From Fulvia fulva (lineage: Eukaryota; Ascomycota; Dothideomycetes; Mycosphaerellales; Mycosphaerellaceae), in the NCBI RefSeq assembly GCF_020509005.1, contig NC_063014.1:682001-746000 (forward strand): 64,000 nt of DNA. Direction: 5' to 3'. Shown here in pieces: positions 48,901-60,100 of the stretch. The notes beneath the pieces were generated by a model, which ran no database searches, was not told the origin of the DNA, and saw nothing but the letters and a program-made list of their open reading frames with translations. The number at the start of each line of letters is the position of its first letter. The first letter of the stretch is position 1. A program made the position numbers and the translations under genes.

Positions 48901-50400
48901 CGGTAAGGCTTTTCCTTAAACATATATTCTATCGGCGCGGGGTTCCTAATACTATTATATTAGACCGTAGTAAGTAGTAGGTTGCTACCTTCTAGAAGAA
49001 ACTCTATAAGATACTCCGTACAAATCGTAAGCTAAGTTCTTCGTATTACCTAGAAACTAATAGATAGTTAGAACGTACTAACTAGGCGATAGAACAGTAT
49101 CTTCGTATGTTTACTAATAAGGTATAGGATGACTAGGTAGAATAGCTATGCCTTGCTTAGTTCGCGATCAATAATTACCTATCTAAGACTACTAGTATAT
49201 CGCCGTTCTACGCTACCTTAGGCTATAACCCTAAGTTTATAGAGCGAGTTGACCTAAACGCTAGAAAGGAGGGAGGACTAAATACTCTCTAGCGACTAGA
49301 TACGCGATTAGTAGAAACCTTTATATATCGAATTTACGAGCTTTATAAGCACCTTTAAGAGAATATACGAATGTTATAAGCTCTCTAAGTAGAAGTAGCA
49401 AACCGCTACCAAAGTATTCCTCTAGACTATAAGGTAGGTAATTAGGTATATCTTAGTACTAAGAACATCCGTACGACTCGACTATCTAAGAAGCTAGATA
49501 GGAGATATACCGGCCCTTACTAGATTACGGAAGTTATGCCGCCTAGACTCTCTTATCGACTGAAACTATTAGACGCTCTAGTAGGACTTAATAACTACTT
49601 CTATACCTTACTACTATAACGAGCCGACCGCCCCGATTTCCTACTACTTAAAGGGTAGTATCTAGCGCCGCTACTACTAATAACTATCGAACCTAATACT
49701 ACCGAGGCTGATATAGTAGCCGATATAGTAGTAGCACCTACGTATATATACGAGGTAGAAAAGATCCTTAATATATATACCCGTAAGCGGGTAGGTAAGG
49801 TAAAGAAGGGGTATAAGCGTAAGGTAGATATATAGTATAAGGTAAAATAGGCTAGATATTAGAACGAGGAGGATAGTAAGACCTAGTAACCTATAGAGGA
49901 TATACTTAAACACGTAGCCGCCGCTATTATAGACTTTTACTATAACCGGCCGGAGTTGTCTACGCCTATAGGCTTTGTAGCTCTATCTGACTAGTCCCTA
50001 CTAGCTACTAAGGTACTCGGGCTTAACACGATTAGGGTTATTCCGAAAGACACCGTTATAAATAAGTCGCCTCGAGCCTTACCTCTAATAGAATCTACTC
50101 CGTATATGTTCGATACTCGAGTAGAGCCTATAGAGCCTATAATAATACCTAACTTTAGTTATAAGGATTATACGCGAGTACTAGCCGAAGACAGACGTAG
50201 GTCTAGGGCAAGCTAGCTAACTAGGCAATATGTTTCTCGAAGGAAGCCGGTCGAGGATAGTCTTAATAGAGCGAATGCGATATTATCGGATAACGACAGG
50301 GCACTAGAGGATAATTAGGCGTTCGCGCGATTATAGAGCTCGATAGGTAAGTAGCCTTATAAGGTGGATAACGCTTAGAGGACTAAGGCGTGTTTTAGGA
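45980..50400 (+). pseudogene. Gypsy-2 pol (PR, RT, RNase H, integrase, chromodomain)
   Basis: The retropepsin motif DSTSTSLFLN is at 46017. The RT has [18 protein letters not shown] (about 46950), [18 protein letters not shown] and YLDNVLIFS, with Asn at 47280-47282 replacing the second catalytic Asp. The RNase H covers about 47660-48010 (AFYSKKLS, YEIYNKELLAIIK, YKNLEYF). The integrase covers about 48420-49600, with the core TIL-type VDFVIGLLDSTLHG near 48772. The chromodomain covers about 49765-49940 (RKRVGKVKKGYKRKVDI then YKVK, a stop for Trp, and a DILKHVAAAIIDFYYNRPEL tail). The chromodomain in the family binds methylated H3K9 histone tails and directs integration to heterochromatin. 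TAG stops are abundant. Confidence 0.92.
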
Positions 50401-50410
50401 GGGGGGGTAC

Positions 50411-50594
50411 TATTACGGGCAGCCCGCGACCCCTTACTATAGCTACGTCGGCCCGGCTGAACCGCGGACCTTCCGTATCGGGTTAGCGCGGCTTAGCTTT
50501 GCTTTATAACTTCGCCGCGCCTCGCGCTCCTCTTTCGTAGCTTCGTAGAACAATAACTATCTCGTTCGGACCCTATAGTACGCGCGCCCTTATA
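50411..50594 (+). repeat. Gypsy-2 3' LTR
   Basis: It starts TATTACGGGCAGCCC after the purine tract GGAGGGGGGG and TAC; it ends CCCTTATA at 50594. It matches the 5' LTR apart from transitions. Confidence 0.95.
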
Positions 50595-52660
50595 GTAACT
50601 ACGAGATTTACGACAAGGAACTATTAGCTATCGTCCTCGTCTTCGAAGAATAGAGACCTAAGCTTACCGTTAACTTAGACGATAATATAGACACCGATTT
50701 CGAGAATACGAAGGATATAGATAACAATCCCGTTATTATCTACTCCGATTATAAGAACCTAGAATACTTTATAAGCACGAAACAACTTAATAGACGGTAG
50801 GTACGCTAGGTATAGTTCCTAGTACAGTTCGTATTTAAAATTACCTATCGTCTAGGTATATAGGGTATAAAGCTTAATAGCCTTACTAGACGCTCGTAAG
50901 ATCTACCGTCGGATCTAAGCGATCCACGTCTATAGCATTAGAGCTAGGTCATCCTACCGCCCGCTCGCCTCGATATTAAGCTCAATTTAAGCGAGCTACG
51001 GGAGGGGGAGGTAACGTAGTAGGTAGTATAGCAGGATTTACTTATATAAGTCAAGGCTCTATATAACGAAGAGACCGTTTAGGCTACTATATAATAGCTA
51101 TCCTAGAACTAGTAAGTACCCCTATTACGTAAATATAAGATCGACGATCGTACGTCTAAAGTAGAAGATAGTATAATCTATATAAAGAACGCCTACGGAG
51201 GACATAGCTTATTTGTCCTAGAAGTTACTAGCGTAGTAGAACTTTGTACTCTAATTACGAAACGTTTCTACGATATACCCGCGGCTAGGCATCCCGGTCG
51301 TAAAAAGACATTCGAGTTAATTAGTAGATACTACCGCTAGCTACGTATAGTATAAACAATTAAGAGATTCGTCCGTAATTATATTATATATAGAACAACG
51401 GTTCCGTCAAATTAGTAGTATTAAGGCCTCCTTATACTATTACCGGCACCCTTCGGAGTATAGGAGGATATCGCTATTAACTTCGTTATAGATTTGCCCG
51501 TAAGTAAGAGCTTAACTAATAGACAAACGTATAAGAACGTCCTTATAGTTATAGATAGGCTTACTAAGGAGAGACACCTGATCCTAGTACTATAGATAGA
51601 CGCCCTATATATCGTATACATCTTTATCCGCTATATCTTCGTACGTTATAGTATTCCTAAGAGTATCGTCTCGGATCGGGGCTCCTAGTAGACGTCTACG
51701 TTCTAGAGACGAGTTTGCTCCCTACTCGGCATTTAATAACGACTGTCGACGGCCTTTTACCTAGAATCCGATAGATAGTCTAAAAACACAAATAAGGTTA
51801 TAGAACGTTACCTTAGGGCCTACATTAACTACGCCTAAGATGATTAGGTTGATTAGTTACTACTTACCGAGTTTGCTACTAATAATTATATATTAGCTAC
51901 TACTAGAGTATTACCCTTCTACGCTAATACCGGTCGTAACCTAGAATTTACGGATACTAGTCTAACTACCCCTATAAAGCTTATGCCCTATAAGTAACGA
52001 CTCGATATAGAATCTACGAATGCGTTTACTAAGCGTATAAACTAGATATATATATATCTAAGGCAAGAAATTGTGTTGGCCTAAGCGTTATAAGTAGATT
52101 TTATAAACGTATATCGCTAGCTACCTCCGAATTATATTATCGGCGACGAAGTTTATATTAATACTGCTAACTAGTCAATAATACGCCCGTCTAAGAGGCT
52201 CGACATTAAGAACGTAGGGCCGTACGAGATCACCGTAGTACTCCCGTATCAAAATGCTTACCGCGTTATAATACCCGATTAGTTAGGCAATCTCTATAAC
52301 ACTTTCTACGCCTCGCTTCTATAACTAGCTACTAATAATCCCGAACCTAGACAGATCCTAGTACCGCCGCCTCTAATCGAGATTACCCGCGACGACGACG
52401 GCGAAATATCCGAAGAGTACTTCGTAGAGGATATACTCGATAGGAAATATTTTAAGCTAAAGAGAAGACTACTAAAACACTTACTACCGAAGCAAGACGA
52501 GTATAAGTACCTAGTAAAGTAGAAAGGATACCGCGAGCCGAGCTAGGAGCTACTAGAAGTATTAGTAGGAGTAGCCGCCTCTATTATAGACTTCTACTAC
52601 AACTTTCCGACGAAGTCTATACCCGCCGACTTTAAGCCGCCGTACGACTAGGTACCTAAT
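50595..52660 (+). pseudogene. Gypsy-3 pol part 2 (RNase H end, integrase, chromodomain)
   Basis: It resumes YEIYDKELLAIVLVFEE, YKNLEYFISTKQLNRR (about 50755), then the integrase zinc-binding region (ARHPGRKKTFELIS near 51285) and the integrase core (INFVIDLPVSKSL near 51478; IVSDRGS near 51664; FYLESDR). The C-terminal part follows (RPSKRLDIKNVGPYEI). The chromodomain covers about 52435-52600 (EDILDRKYFKLKRRL, YLVK then TAG for Trp, KGYREPS, ASIIDFYYN). Stops are again TAG/TAA. This is a different chromovirus family from Gypsy-1/2/4, with a more canonical integrase Asp-containing VSDRG motif. Confidence 0.92.
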
Positions 52661-53134
52661 AAGGACCGAGTTACTAGTATACTACGATCTTATACTAAGT
52701 CTAGGTAGTTACCTACGGAGAACGCGAGTATGTCTATACCGGTAGTTATACCGTAAACTAATACGCCCGTAACGGCGTCTAAGCTATAAGTAAGGACGTT
52801 ACGCCGCTCGATAAGACTTAATACGAGTACGATAGAGTTCGACACGCCTATAGTTAACCTATAAAGCTCTATAGAAACGAACGCTATAGATATAGGCTCG
52901 GATACTTAATACGCTAGGGCTACTATAGAACCGCGTATACCTACTTCTATAAAGATAATAACGGATAGAAGTCTCTATAATAAGCGTTAGAACAAGGATG
53001 TCGCTATATACTCTAAGCCTCTATATAGCCGTACTAGCTTAGCCGCCCGACGAATATAGTAATCGATAGTAAGGAGGATATTAAGAGTTTAGAGGATACT
53101 TAAGCTAAACAAGGTAGACTAGAGGATAATATAG
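52661..53134 (+). other. Gypsy-3 3' region after the chromodomain
   Basis: The pol frame continues with low-complexity Pro/Thr/Arg-rich sequence (for example near 52740-52860) up to the LINE-f insertion. No domain recognised. It may be the C-terminal tail of pol or 3' UTR. Confidence 0.4.
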
Positions 53135-54137
53135 ATAGATAGATAGATTTGTCATTCCCCTGTTCTAGGACCCTATCCGGCCTATATAGGTATATATCTA
53201 TTGTTATATACAAAGGGAAACCCGAATAGGTGAAAACCCTTCCCGCCCCCGACTACTCCTTATCTAGATTAGCTTTCCCTCTGAACGTACGTAGTCTATA
53301 TCACTACCCCGTTAGCCCCCGCTCCTAGCCGGTCTCGTCGCGCTACGTCGTGTCCTCTCTTCCTATACTACTCCTACTAGGCGGTACTGTTCTAGCCAGC
53401 CCTTCTCTAGTATCTAGTTCGTAATGCGCCGTAGGTCTTTAGCGTTGTTAAGAAGTGCCCTAATCGTCCGGTTCCTCGCCTTTACTATCTACTCCCCCCT
53501 TCCTAGCGACCACCTCGGACAGACGAGGAGTGCGTACCGTACGTTCTAGGAGCGATAGCCGTAGGGGCAGCTAGTATTCGTGTATCCTAGAACCTTCCTC
53601 TATAATAGGTACCCCTAGAGGCCGATGTGTTCGCTTCGTAGTTGGGTTGCTATGCTACTCTATGCCTTCGTAAGGCGGTAGTAGATAAGCTTCGGGGGGT
53701 GCTTGACCGCGGATTTTATAGCTAACTATTCCTTAGGTTATCCCGCTAGCTAAGGGCGTCCACTATGCCCTATAACCTGGTTGTTCCACCTCTCTTTCTA
53801 TAGTTGCTCTATAAACGATTTCTTACCTTCCTATTATATTACTAGCTATTCGTCCCTTGCCCGGTAGTTCGGCTCGTTTCCGGGTCGAATACCCTTATAC
53901 GCTAGTACTAATTCGCGGGCCCTTACGACTACACTAGCGATAACCTTCTATACTAGGTACTGTGCCGACTTGCCTAAGTAGGAGGTCCGTAGTCCCTAGA
54001 TGTATAGGTCGATCGGCGGTATAGCGGTCTCGTGCTTAAGTATCCTCGTTAGTGTCGACTTATATACCCCGGTGACCTTCCTTAGGCATTAGTTTTAGAT
54101 CTTCGCTAGCGGCGCGACGAGTCCCTTCGATAGGTAG
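53135..54137 (-). mobile_element. LINE-f, strongly 5'-truncated LINE (1,003 bp)
   Basis: It is flanked by the 15-bp TSD TAGAGGATAATATAG (53120-53134 and 54138-54152). It contains only the 3' UTR and the C-terminal part of ORF2, collinear with LINE-d 24820-25810; the RT active site is not included. It keeps more TG/CA than LINE-d at several sites (for example 53701-53710), so it is less RIP-altered or younger. Confidence 0.95.
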
Positions 54138-54152
54138 TAGAGGATAATATAG

Positions 54153-54221
54153 TTTTCGTAGATATACTACTATAGAGATAGAGCCGTCCGAGGACGAATA
54201 GCGATCTAAAGGGGGGAGTAA
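54153..54221 (+). other. Gypsy-3 3' UTR and polypurine tract
   Basis: A short remnant after LINE-f ends in AAAGGGGGGAGTAA (54208-54221) directly in front of the 3' LTR. This is the plus-strand primer tract of the retroelement. Confidence 0.8.
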
Positions 54222-54371
54222 TATTACGGTTTACTACTACCGTAACGTCGCGCGCCTTAGCGTTTCCTTATATATCTCGCGCGCTTCGCGCTTCTCTTTT
54301 ATAGCCTTACTAAACAACGCTTATTTTACGGCAACCCTATACTATCGTCTTATAGATCACTACCCGTAATA
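54222..54371 (+). repeat. Gypsy-3 3' LTR (150 bp)
   Basis: TATTACGGTTTACTACTACC to CACTACCCGTAATA; the partner of 35554-35703. It is followed by TCGGA, the TSD. Confidence 0.92.
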
Positions 54372-54507
54372 TCGGACGAGCGGTACTTACCTTTAGCTTC
54401 TATAGTAGAATAGGTAACCTTATTAACATTATTATCTTCTAATAGTATCTTAGAGTCTAATACGTCTTCCTAGGTCGTATAGGCCCTTATAGGCTTCTTA
54501 CTAGAGG
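54372..54507 (-). pseudogene. Copia-3 gag/protease junction fragment
   Basis: This is the 136 bp of Copia-3 coding sequence left between the Gypsy-3 and Gypsy-1 insertions. The minus strand reads AYTT, stop, EDVLDSKILLEDNNVNKV then TYSTIEAKGKYRSSD, continuous with the protease end on the far side of Gypsy-3 (35553 downward). Confidence 0.75.
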
Positions 54508-54512
54508 AGGCC

Positions 54513-54696
54513 TATTACGGGCGACCCGCGCTACTTTACTACCGAAGCGTCGGCCCGGCTAAACCGCGGACCTTCCGTATCGGGTTAGCGCGGCTTAGCG
54601 CTTCCTTATAAGCCCGCCGCGCCTCGCGCTCCTCTTTCGTAGCTTCGTAGAACAACAACTATCTCAATCAGACTCTATAGTACGCGCGCCCTTATA
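54513..54696 (+). repeat. Gypsy-1 5' LTR (subtype A2)
   Basis: TATTACGGGCGACCCGCGC to CGCGCCCTTATA, 184 bp; matches 61659-61842 closely. It differs from A1 LTRs in the block at 54529-54546, not only by transitions, so this is a true subfamily. Confidence 0.95.
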
Positions 54697-54709
54697 GTTT
54701 GTTCTACTA

Positions 54710-54739
54710 CCCTACCTAGATTACGGATTTAGGTAAGGG
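54710..54739 (+). other. Leader hairpin of Gypsy-1 (RIP-altered)
   Basis: CCCTACCTAGATTACGGATTTAGG: the arms match the hairpin at 22253 and 43573 but two transitions weaken the stem. Confidence 0.6.
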
Positions 54740-54814
54740 ACGCGTAACAATAGGATAGAACTCGAATCGCGAGAGCGCGATACTCTAGAACACGGTAAGG
54801 CGTATTACGTATAG

Positions 54815-57015
54815 ATGCCTAGAGAGCGTAACGCGGCGATATTATTAGTAGGTAGTCGCGCGTTAGTAAATAGTTAGGATATAGGCATCGTTACGCCTCC
54901 CCCGAACAACCTAGACAATATGACCTTATAGACAGATAGCGGTATACCGCTACCCTAGAAGCCTAATTAGAAGGGTAAAGGCAAGTAGTAACGCACCTCT
55001 CTTTTCCCCGACCTCTCCTCTTTTAGTTAGAGTTAGACATAGGACGATAACCGGCGTGTTATAGTTAATACCGGTGTCGCGTTATAGTAAGAGATTGACG
55101 AAGTATACTAGAAGGCTATCGACCGAGTAGTAGCTAGCGAGATTAACTTTATAGAACTGTTCGAGTTTAAGCTCGAAGAGAACCCTAACGACCCCGACGA
55201 ACTAGACGAGGTGTATCTGTCACTCGACGAGGCAGAGCATATCCTCGTATCCGAATACTAGAATGTCGATCTAGACAAACTCGCGAACCTCGATTCCTAA
55301 TACCTAAAGACTACCTACGATTTAGTGCTATAGGTAGTCAATACTATAATCACTAAAGGCTAGTAACTCGATATAATAGAGCGAGCTAATACCGTCTAGA
55401 ACGACTAGTACACTACGCTATATACCGAGTACGACCGTATCTATAAGATGCTATAAAGCGAAGAGGCTATAACGTAGAGAATAGCCGCGGACCTTAAGAG
55501 CAAGAAGGATTACGACCTAGCCAAGTTACAAGAGGTAGAGAAGAAGTATAAGGAAGCTAACAACTTGTATAAGCAGTTTAGTAAGATCTACGAGAAAGAG
55601 AAGAAGAAGGCATAGGATGCCGAGGCAAAGAAGTAGGACGCTAAAGCAAAAAACCTAGCCCTATAGAAGGAGATCGATGACTTAAAGGCTCGACTCGAAG
55701 CTATAGGCACTATATAGAACGAAGGAGGTAATCGAGGCCGATCTAGTCGCCGACCCTCTCGTTCCCGCCTACGTTAGACTTTACTCGAGTAGCTAATACG
55801 TAAGTACCGCGAAGCTACTAGTAGAGACGGGGGTAGTAGTAGTAGAGATGACGATAATAATAGTAATAGCGGAAGACGTAATAACCGCCGCGATGATCGC
55901 CTACGCCTAGATAACCGCGACTCGAGACTACGTTCTAGTCGTATATAGACACTACTTACGGACCTCTCTAAACGCCTATTTACTATCGACCGTACCCTAA
56001 CTCGCGGTATAGAGATTAGGAAAGGCGTACTAGATCCTAGACACTTCAAGAACGATAACGATCTAAATTTCGATAGCTAGTATAGTAGCGTGCTCCTAAA
56101 GTTAACTATAGCTACTTTCCGTATAGAAGTAGATAGTCTACGCTTTGTATACGGATAGACCTAAGGAGATCCCTAGCGAAGTATTAAGCCGAGGATCCCT
56201 ATACTAGGGCAATAGTCCTTTAATAAGTTTAAGACGGGCGAAGAACTATTAGATTAGATAACACGCTAGTATAGCACCCGTAACGAAGGAACTAAGGCTA
56301 TAGTTAATATCGCTACCTATAAGTAAGAGTAGGGCGAGACCTTCGTAGCCTTCTACGCTCGCTATTCGAAGCTACGTGCCTAGATAGAATAGAGCGATAA
56401 GACCGAGCTTATACTATTCCGTAACCGACTAAACCGTAAGTACTTTATTAAGACCTTCGGTGACCGCGAAGTCGACCGTCGACTATATAATATATAGGAC
56501 GTTATCGAAGAGTACACTGCCCTAGACGAGAGCTTCTACGAAACAGACCGCCTATACCCGTAGAAGGAGCGTCCTCGTAGTAACGGTAACGGCGGCTAGA
56601 ATAACTAGAATAGCTTAGTAGCTACTAGTACCGCTATAGGCGTAGTAGGTGCCGTAGTCTAGCGTCCTCCGTAATACGCCGGCACTAAGAAGAAGGAAGG
56701 TCTGCCCGTTCAATTGTAGAATCTACTATAGCTTAACCGTAAGTAGCGCGAAGAACTTAAGAAGCAAGGCAAGTACTACCGCTACCGTATAGGCTCGTAT
56801 ATATCGACTAACCCCGAGTGCCCGATGTACGGTTACGATAGCGACTATCGCCTACCGCGACTACGAAATAACGCGAACGCCAATCCGAACCTTAGCTCCC
56901 TTACTATAGACCTATAGTAATAGGGAAATAGCACGACTGCTACCTAAGCGTAGTAGATAGCGGTCAACCGAACTTCCTAGGTCAGAAAGAGTATAAGATT
57001 AAGAGACACAGAATG
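54815..57015 (+). pseudogene. Gypsy-1 gag
   Basis: ATG at 54815 (MPRERNAAILLVGSRALV). It has the same domain order as the Gypsy-2 and Gypsy-4 gag: acidic N-terminus (FIELFEFKLEENPND near 55150), coiled-coil-like charged part (SKKDYDLAKLQEVEKKYK near 55500, KDAKAKN-type repeats near 55620), Arg/Gly-rich linker about 55720-55900, capsid (GIEIRKGVLDPRHFKNDND near 56010; LILFRNRLNRKYFIKTFGD near 56408) and zinc-knuckle remnant (YYRYRIGSY...NPEC) near 56773. Several stops are shared with the other copies, others are private. Confidence 0.88.
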
Positions 57016-57109
57016 TAAGAGGCGGACTATAGTAAGGGCGAGCTAAGATTGTTAGCTTGTGTACTAAAAGGACAATAACTAGATATATATCCTTATATAG
57101 TACTACTAG

Positions 57110-60100
57110 TAATAATATAATATAAAAAGGCTCGAGGCCTATTAGATTCTACGAGTACATCTCTCTTTCTTAACTAGAAATTTATACGCAAACATATAAT
57201 ACCCCTCTTCGAGCTAGTAAAAAGTAAGAGGCTTACGCTAGGAGATAGAAAGGTAAGTATACGGCGCATTACCTACGTAGCCTTAATCGACGTAGTTATC
57301 GGTAGTCATTACGAGCAAATAATATGCTACGTAACCGACCTCGAGTACAACATCGTCCTTAGACTACTATAGTTAAGCTAGTACAACCCTAACATCTTCT
57401 AGGCTATAGGTAAGGTGGCTTTTAGATCCGACTACTACTTTAGTCATTATCTACCTAACCGGACATCGACAACAGTATAGTCCCTAAACTACCTTAGAAG
57501 GTAGGTATAAGTATAATACGGACTAGAGCCCTTTACTAGAACCTCCGGTAGGTTTATAGTAGGAGGGGCGGAGTTGAATGTCTTATCGTTTAGTATAGGC
57601 GACGAAGAAGAGGTGGACTACTAGGGCGTTTCTTAACGCGTATAGGAGATGTACGCGTACCGGCCTAGAGCTAAGTGCTTCTATATCTTACCTACGGGAC
57701 GTAAGGACGAGGGCGGCGACCTAAAGCTAAGTGCTATAGCGGCTAATGACCTAGATTAGTTCCTAAACAAGTAATTCAACCACAATCCGAAGGAGAAGCT
57801 CCTACAGATATATCATAATATCGCGGACGCCTTCTCGGCGAAAGATTATAAGGGACTCCTACCTTATCGACCCGGGATAGATCACGAGATTTATATCAAA
57901 CCGGACGGGCCCTAGGAGCCACTATATCGCAAACCCTACGGCTTAGCTAAGAAGGAAAATGAAGCTGTGAAGAAGTAGATACTAGAGCAATCCGAAGAAG
58001 GCAAAATACGTAAAGTAGGCCAAAAGATAAGTCACTCGCCTACGCCGGTCCTAGTTATAAGGAAACTAGGTAGAGGGCTACGAGTATATATCGACTACCG
58101 CGGCCTTAACGCTATTACGATTAAGAACAGATATCCGATTCCCCTAATATAGGAGACGCTCAACTATATACACAGTAAGAAGTACTTCACGAAGCTAGAC
58201 ATTATAGTAGCCTTTAATAAGTTACGTATTATAGAGGGGTATAAATAGTTAACGGCGTTTACGACACGGTACGGTATATACGAATGCCTCGTATTACCCT
58301 TCGGACTATATAACGGCCTAGCCTCGTTCTAGTCTTATATTAATAAGGTGTTATAGGAATATTTAGATAACTTTGTCTCCGTATACCTAGATAACGTGCT
58401 AATCTTTAGCGATATACTAGAAGAACACATCGAGTATATACGTAAAGTCCTTATTAAGCTTAGAGACGTAGGGCTGACGGTAGACATCGATAAGTACGAA
58501 TTCTATTAGTAGCGAGTCAAGTACCTAGGACTAATTATTACGCCTAACGGAATTGAGATAGATCTAGAGAAGCTCGAATGTATATAGACATAGGAAGCAC
58601 TAACAAACCTGAAAGATATATAGGCCTTCCTAGGCTTTACTAACTTCTACCGCCGCTTTATTAAGGCCTTCTTACGACTAGCCGTACCTTTGACCAATCT
58701 GACAAGAAGCGAAGGACCTAGCAATCATAAGAATCGGAGAATCGACTAGACAGTAGATTGTTAGCGCGCCTTCGACGTATTAAAAGCTACGTTTAGCAAA
58801 GCGGGTATACTCGCGTATTACGTTCCGGGTAGACAGACCGTAGTAGAGACGGATTTCTTAGACTTTATAAACGTAGGAGTGTTATTATAGTATAATAACG
58901 AAGGCGTTTTACACCCGGTAGCCTTCTATTCGAAGAAGCTTAGTCCGTAGGAGTATAATTACGAGATTTATAATAAGGAGCTCCTCGTAATTATTAAGGC
59001 CTTCGAGGAATAGCGACTAGAGCTAGCCTATAAAGCAGATGATAGTAGCGAGCTAGTTAAGGTATTCACGGACTATAAGAACTTAGAATACTTTATAACG
59101 ACGAAGTAGCTAAATCGTCGGTAAGCACGGTAGGTAGAGTTCCTATCGTAATTTAACTTCTAGATTATATATCGCCCCGGGGTATAAGGAACTAAGCTAG
59201 ATAGCCTAACGAGACGTAGCTAGGACCTTCCGTAGGGGGTAGACGATCCGAGAAATTAGTACTAGCATCAGACATTACTTCCGCCGGAGCGATTCCTTAA
59301 GATCGACTCTATATAAGCTACCGTCGAAGATACGCCCGAGGAGGAAGACACGACTCTACTGAACCCTAAAGCCGTAGAGTTCATTCTAGAACCTAAGCTA
59401 GCACCGTAGTTAGTATAGCCTACGTATAAAGTCTAGATTGAAGCCGAACTCGAATACCGTATAACGACCGCTTACGCTTTAGATAGCGAGCTCAAAGTAG
59501 CTATTAAGCTACTATAGAAGGATAGTAGTACTATCCCTCCTTTGTTATAGAAGGCGAAGATACACCCTACGTATTATAAGGTGGATAGCGACATATTATA
59601 TGTCCGTAATTAGTACGAAGGTTAGAGCCTATAGGTACTAAATGACTAAGCTCTATAGACTCGATTAATTAATATGAACTACGATGCTCTAGTAGTAGGA
59701 CATCTAGGGCGGGCACGTATATACGAACTCGTAGTACGTGAATTCTACTAGCCTAGGCTAGTAAGATCCGTACGTAGATACACCGTAAATTACCGTACCT
59801 ACCGTATATCGAAATCTCTATATACCTAGCTACTAGGATTATTGCACCTACTTTCTGTTCCGGACCGACCTTAGAGACATATCGTAGTCGACTTCGTCGT
59901 CGAACTTCTAGATAGTACCGTTAACGGCATAACTTATAACAATATTATAACCGTTACGGACCGACTGACTAAAGAAGTCGAGTTGATTCCTATCGGAGCT
60001 ATAATAGTATAGAACGCGGCAAGACTTTTCCTTAAACACCTCTTTTACCGTCGAGGCCTACCTAACACTATCACCTCGGATAGAGGGCGGTAGTAGATCG

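Larger units (their letters stand above)
43376..50594 (+). mobile_element. Gypsy-2, complete chromoviral gypsy element (7,219 bp)
   Basis: 184-bp LTRs at 43376-43559 and 50411-50594; TSD ATAAC (43371-43375) and GTAAC (50595-50599), one transition apart. Gag and pol are in one sense, with PPT (GGAGGGGGGG) ending near 50407. It is the deepest full-length element: inside Gypsy-3, inside Copia-3, inside Gypsy-4. It is of the same subtype (A1) as Gypsy-4. Confidence 0.95.
35554..54371 (+). mobile_element. Gypsy-3, chromoviral gypsy element of a second family, holding LINE-e, Gypsy-2 and LINE-f
   Basis: 150-bp LTRs at 35554-35703 and 54222-54371 enclose leader, gag, pol and PPT. TSD is TCGGG (35549-35553) and TCGGA (54372-54376), one transition apart. 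Without the inserts it is about 7,453 bp. LINE-e lies in the 5' leader, Gypsy-2 in RNase H, and LINE-f between chromodomain and PPT. Its gag and LTR are distinct from the Gypsy-1/2/4 family. Confidence 0.94.
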
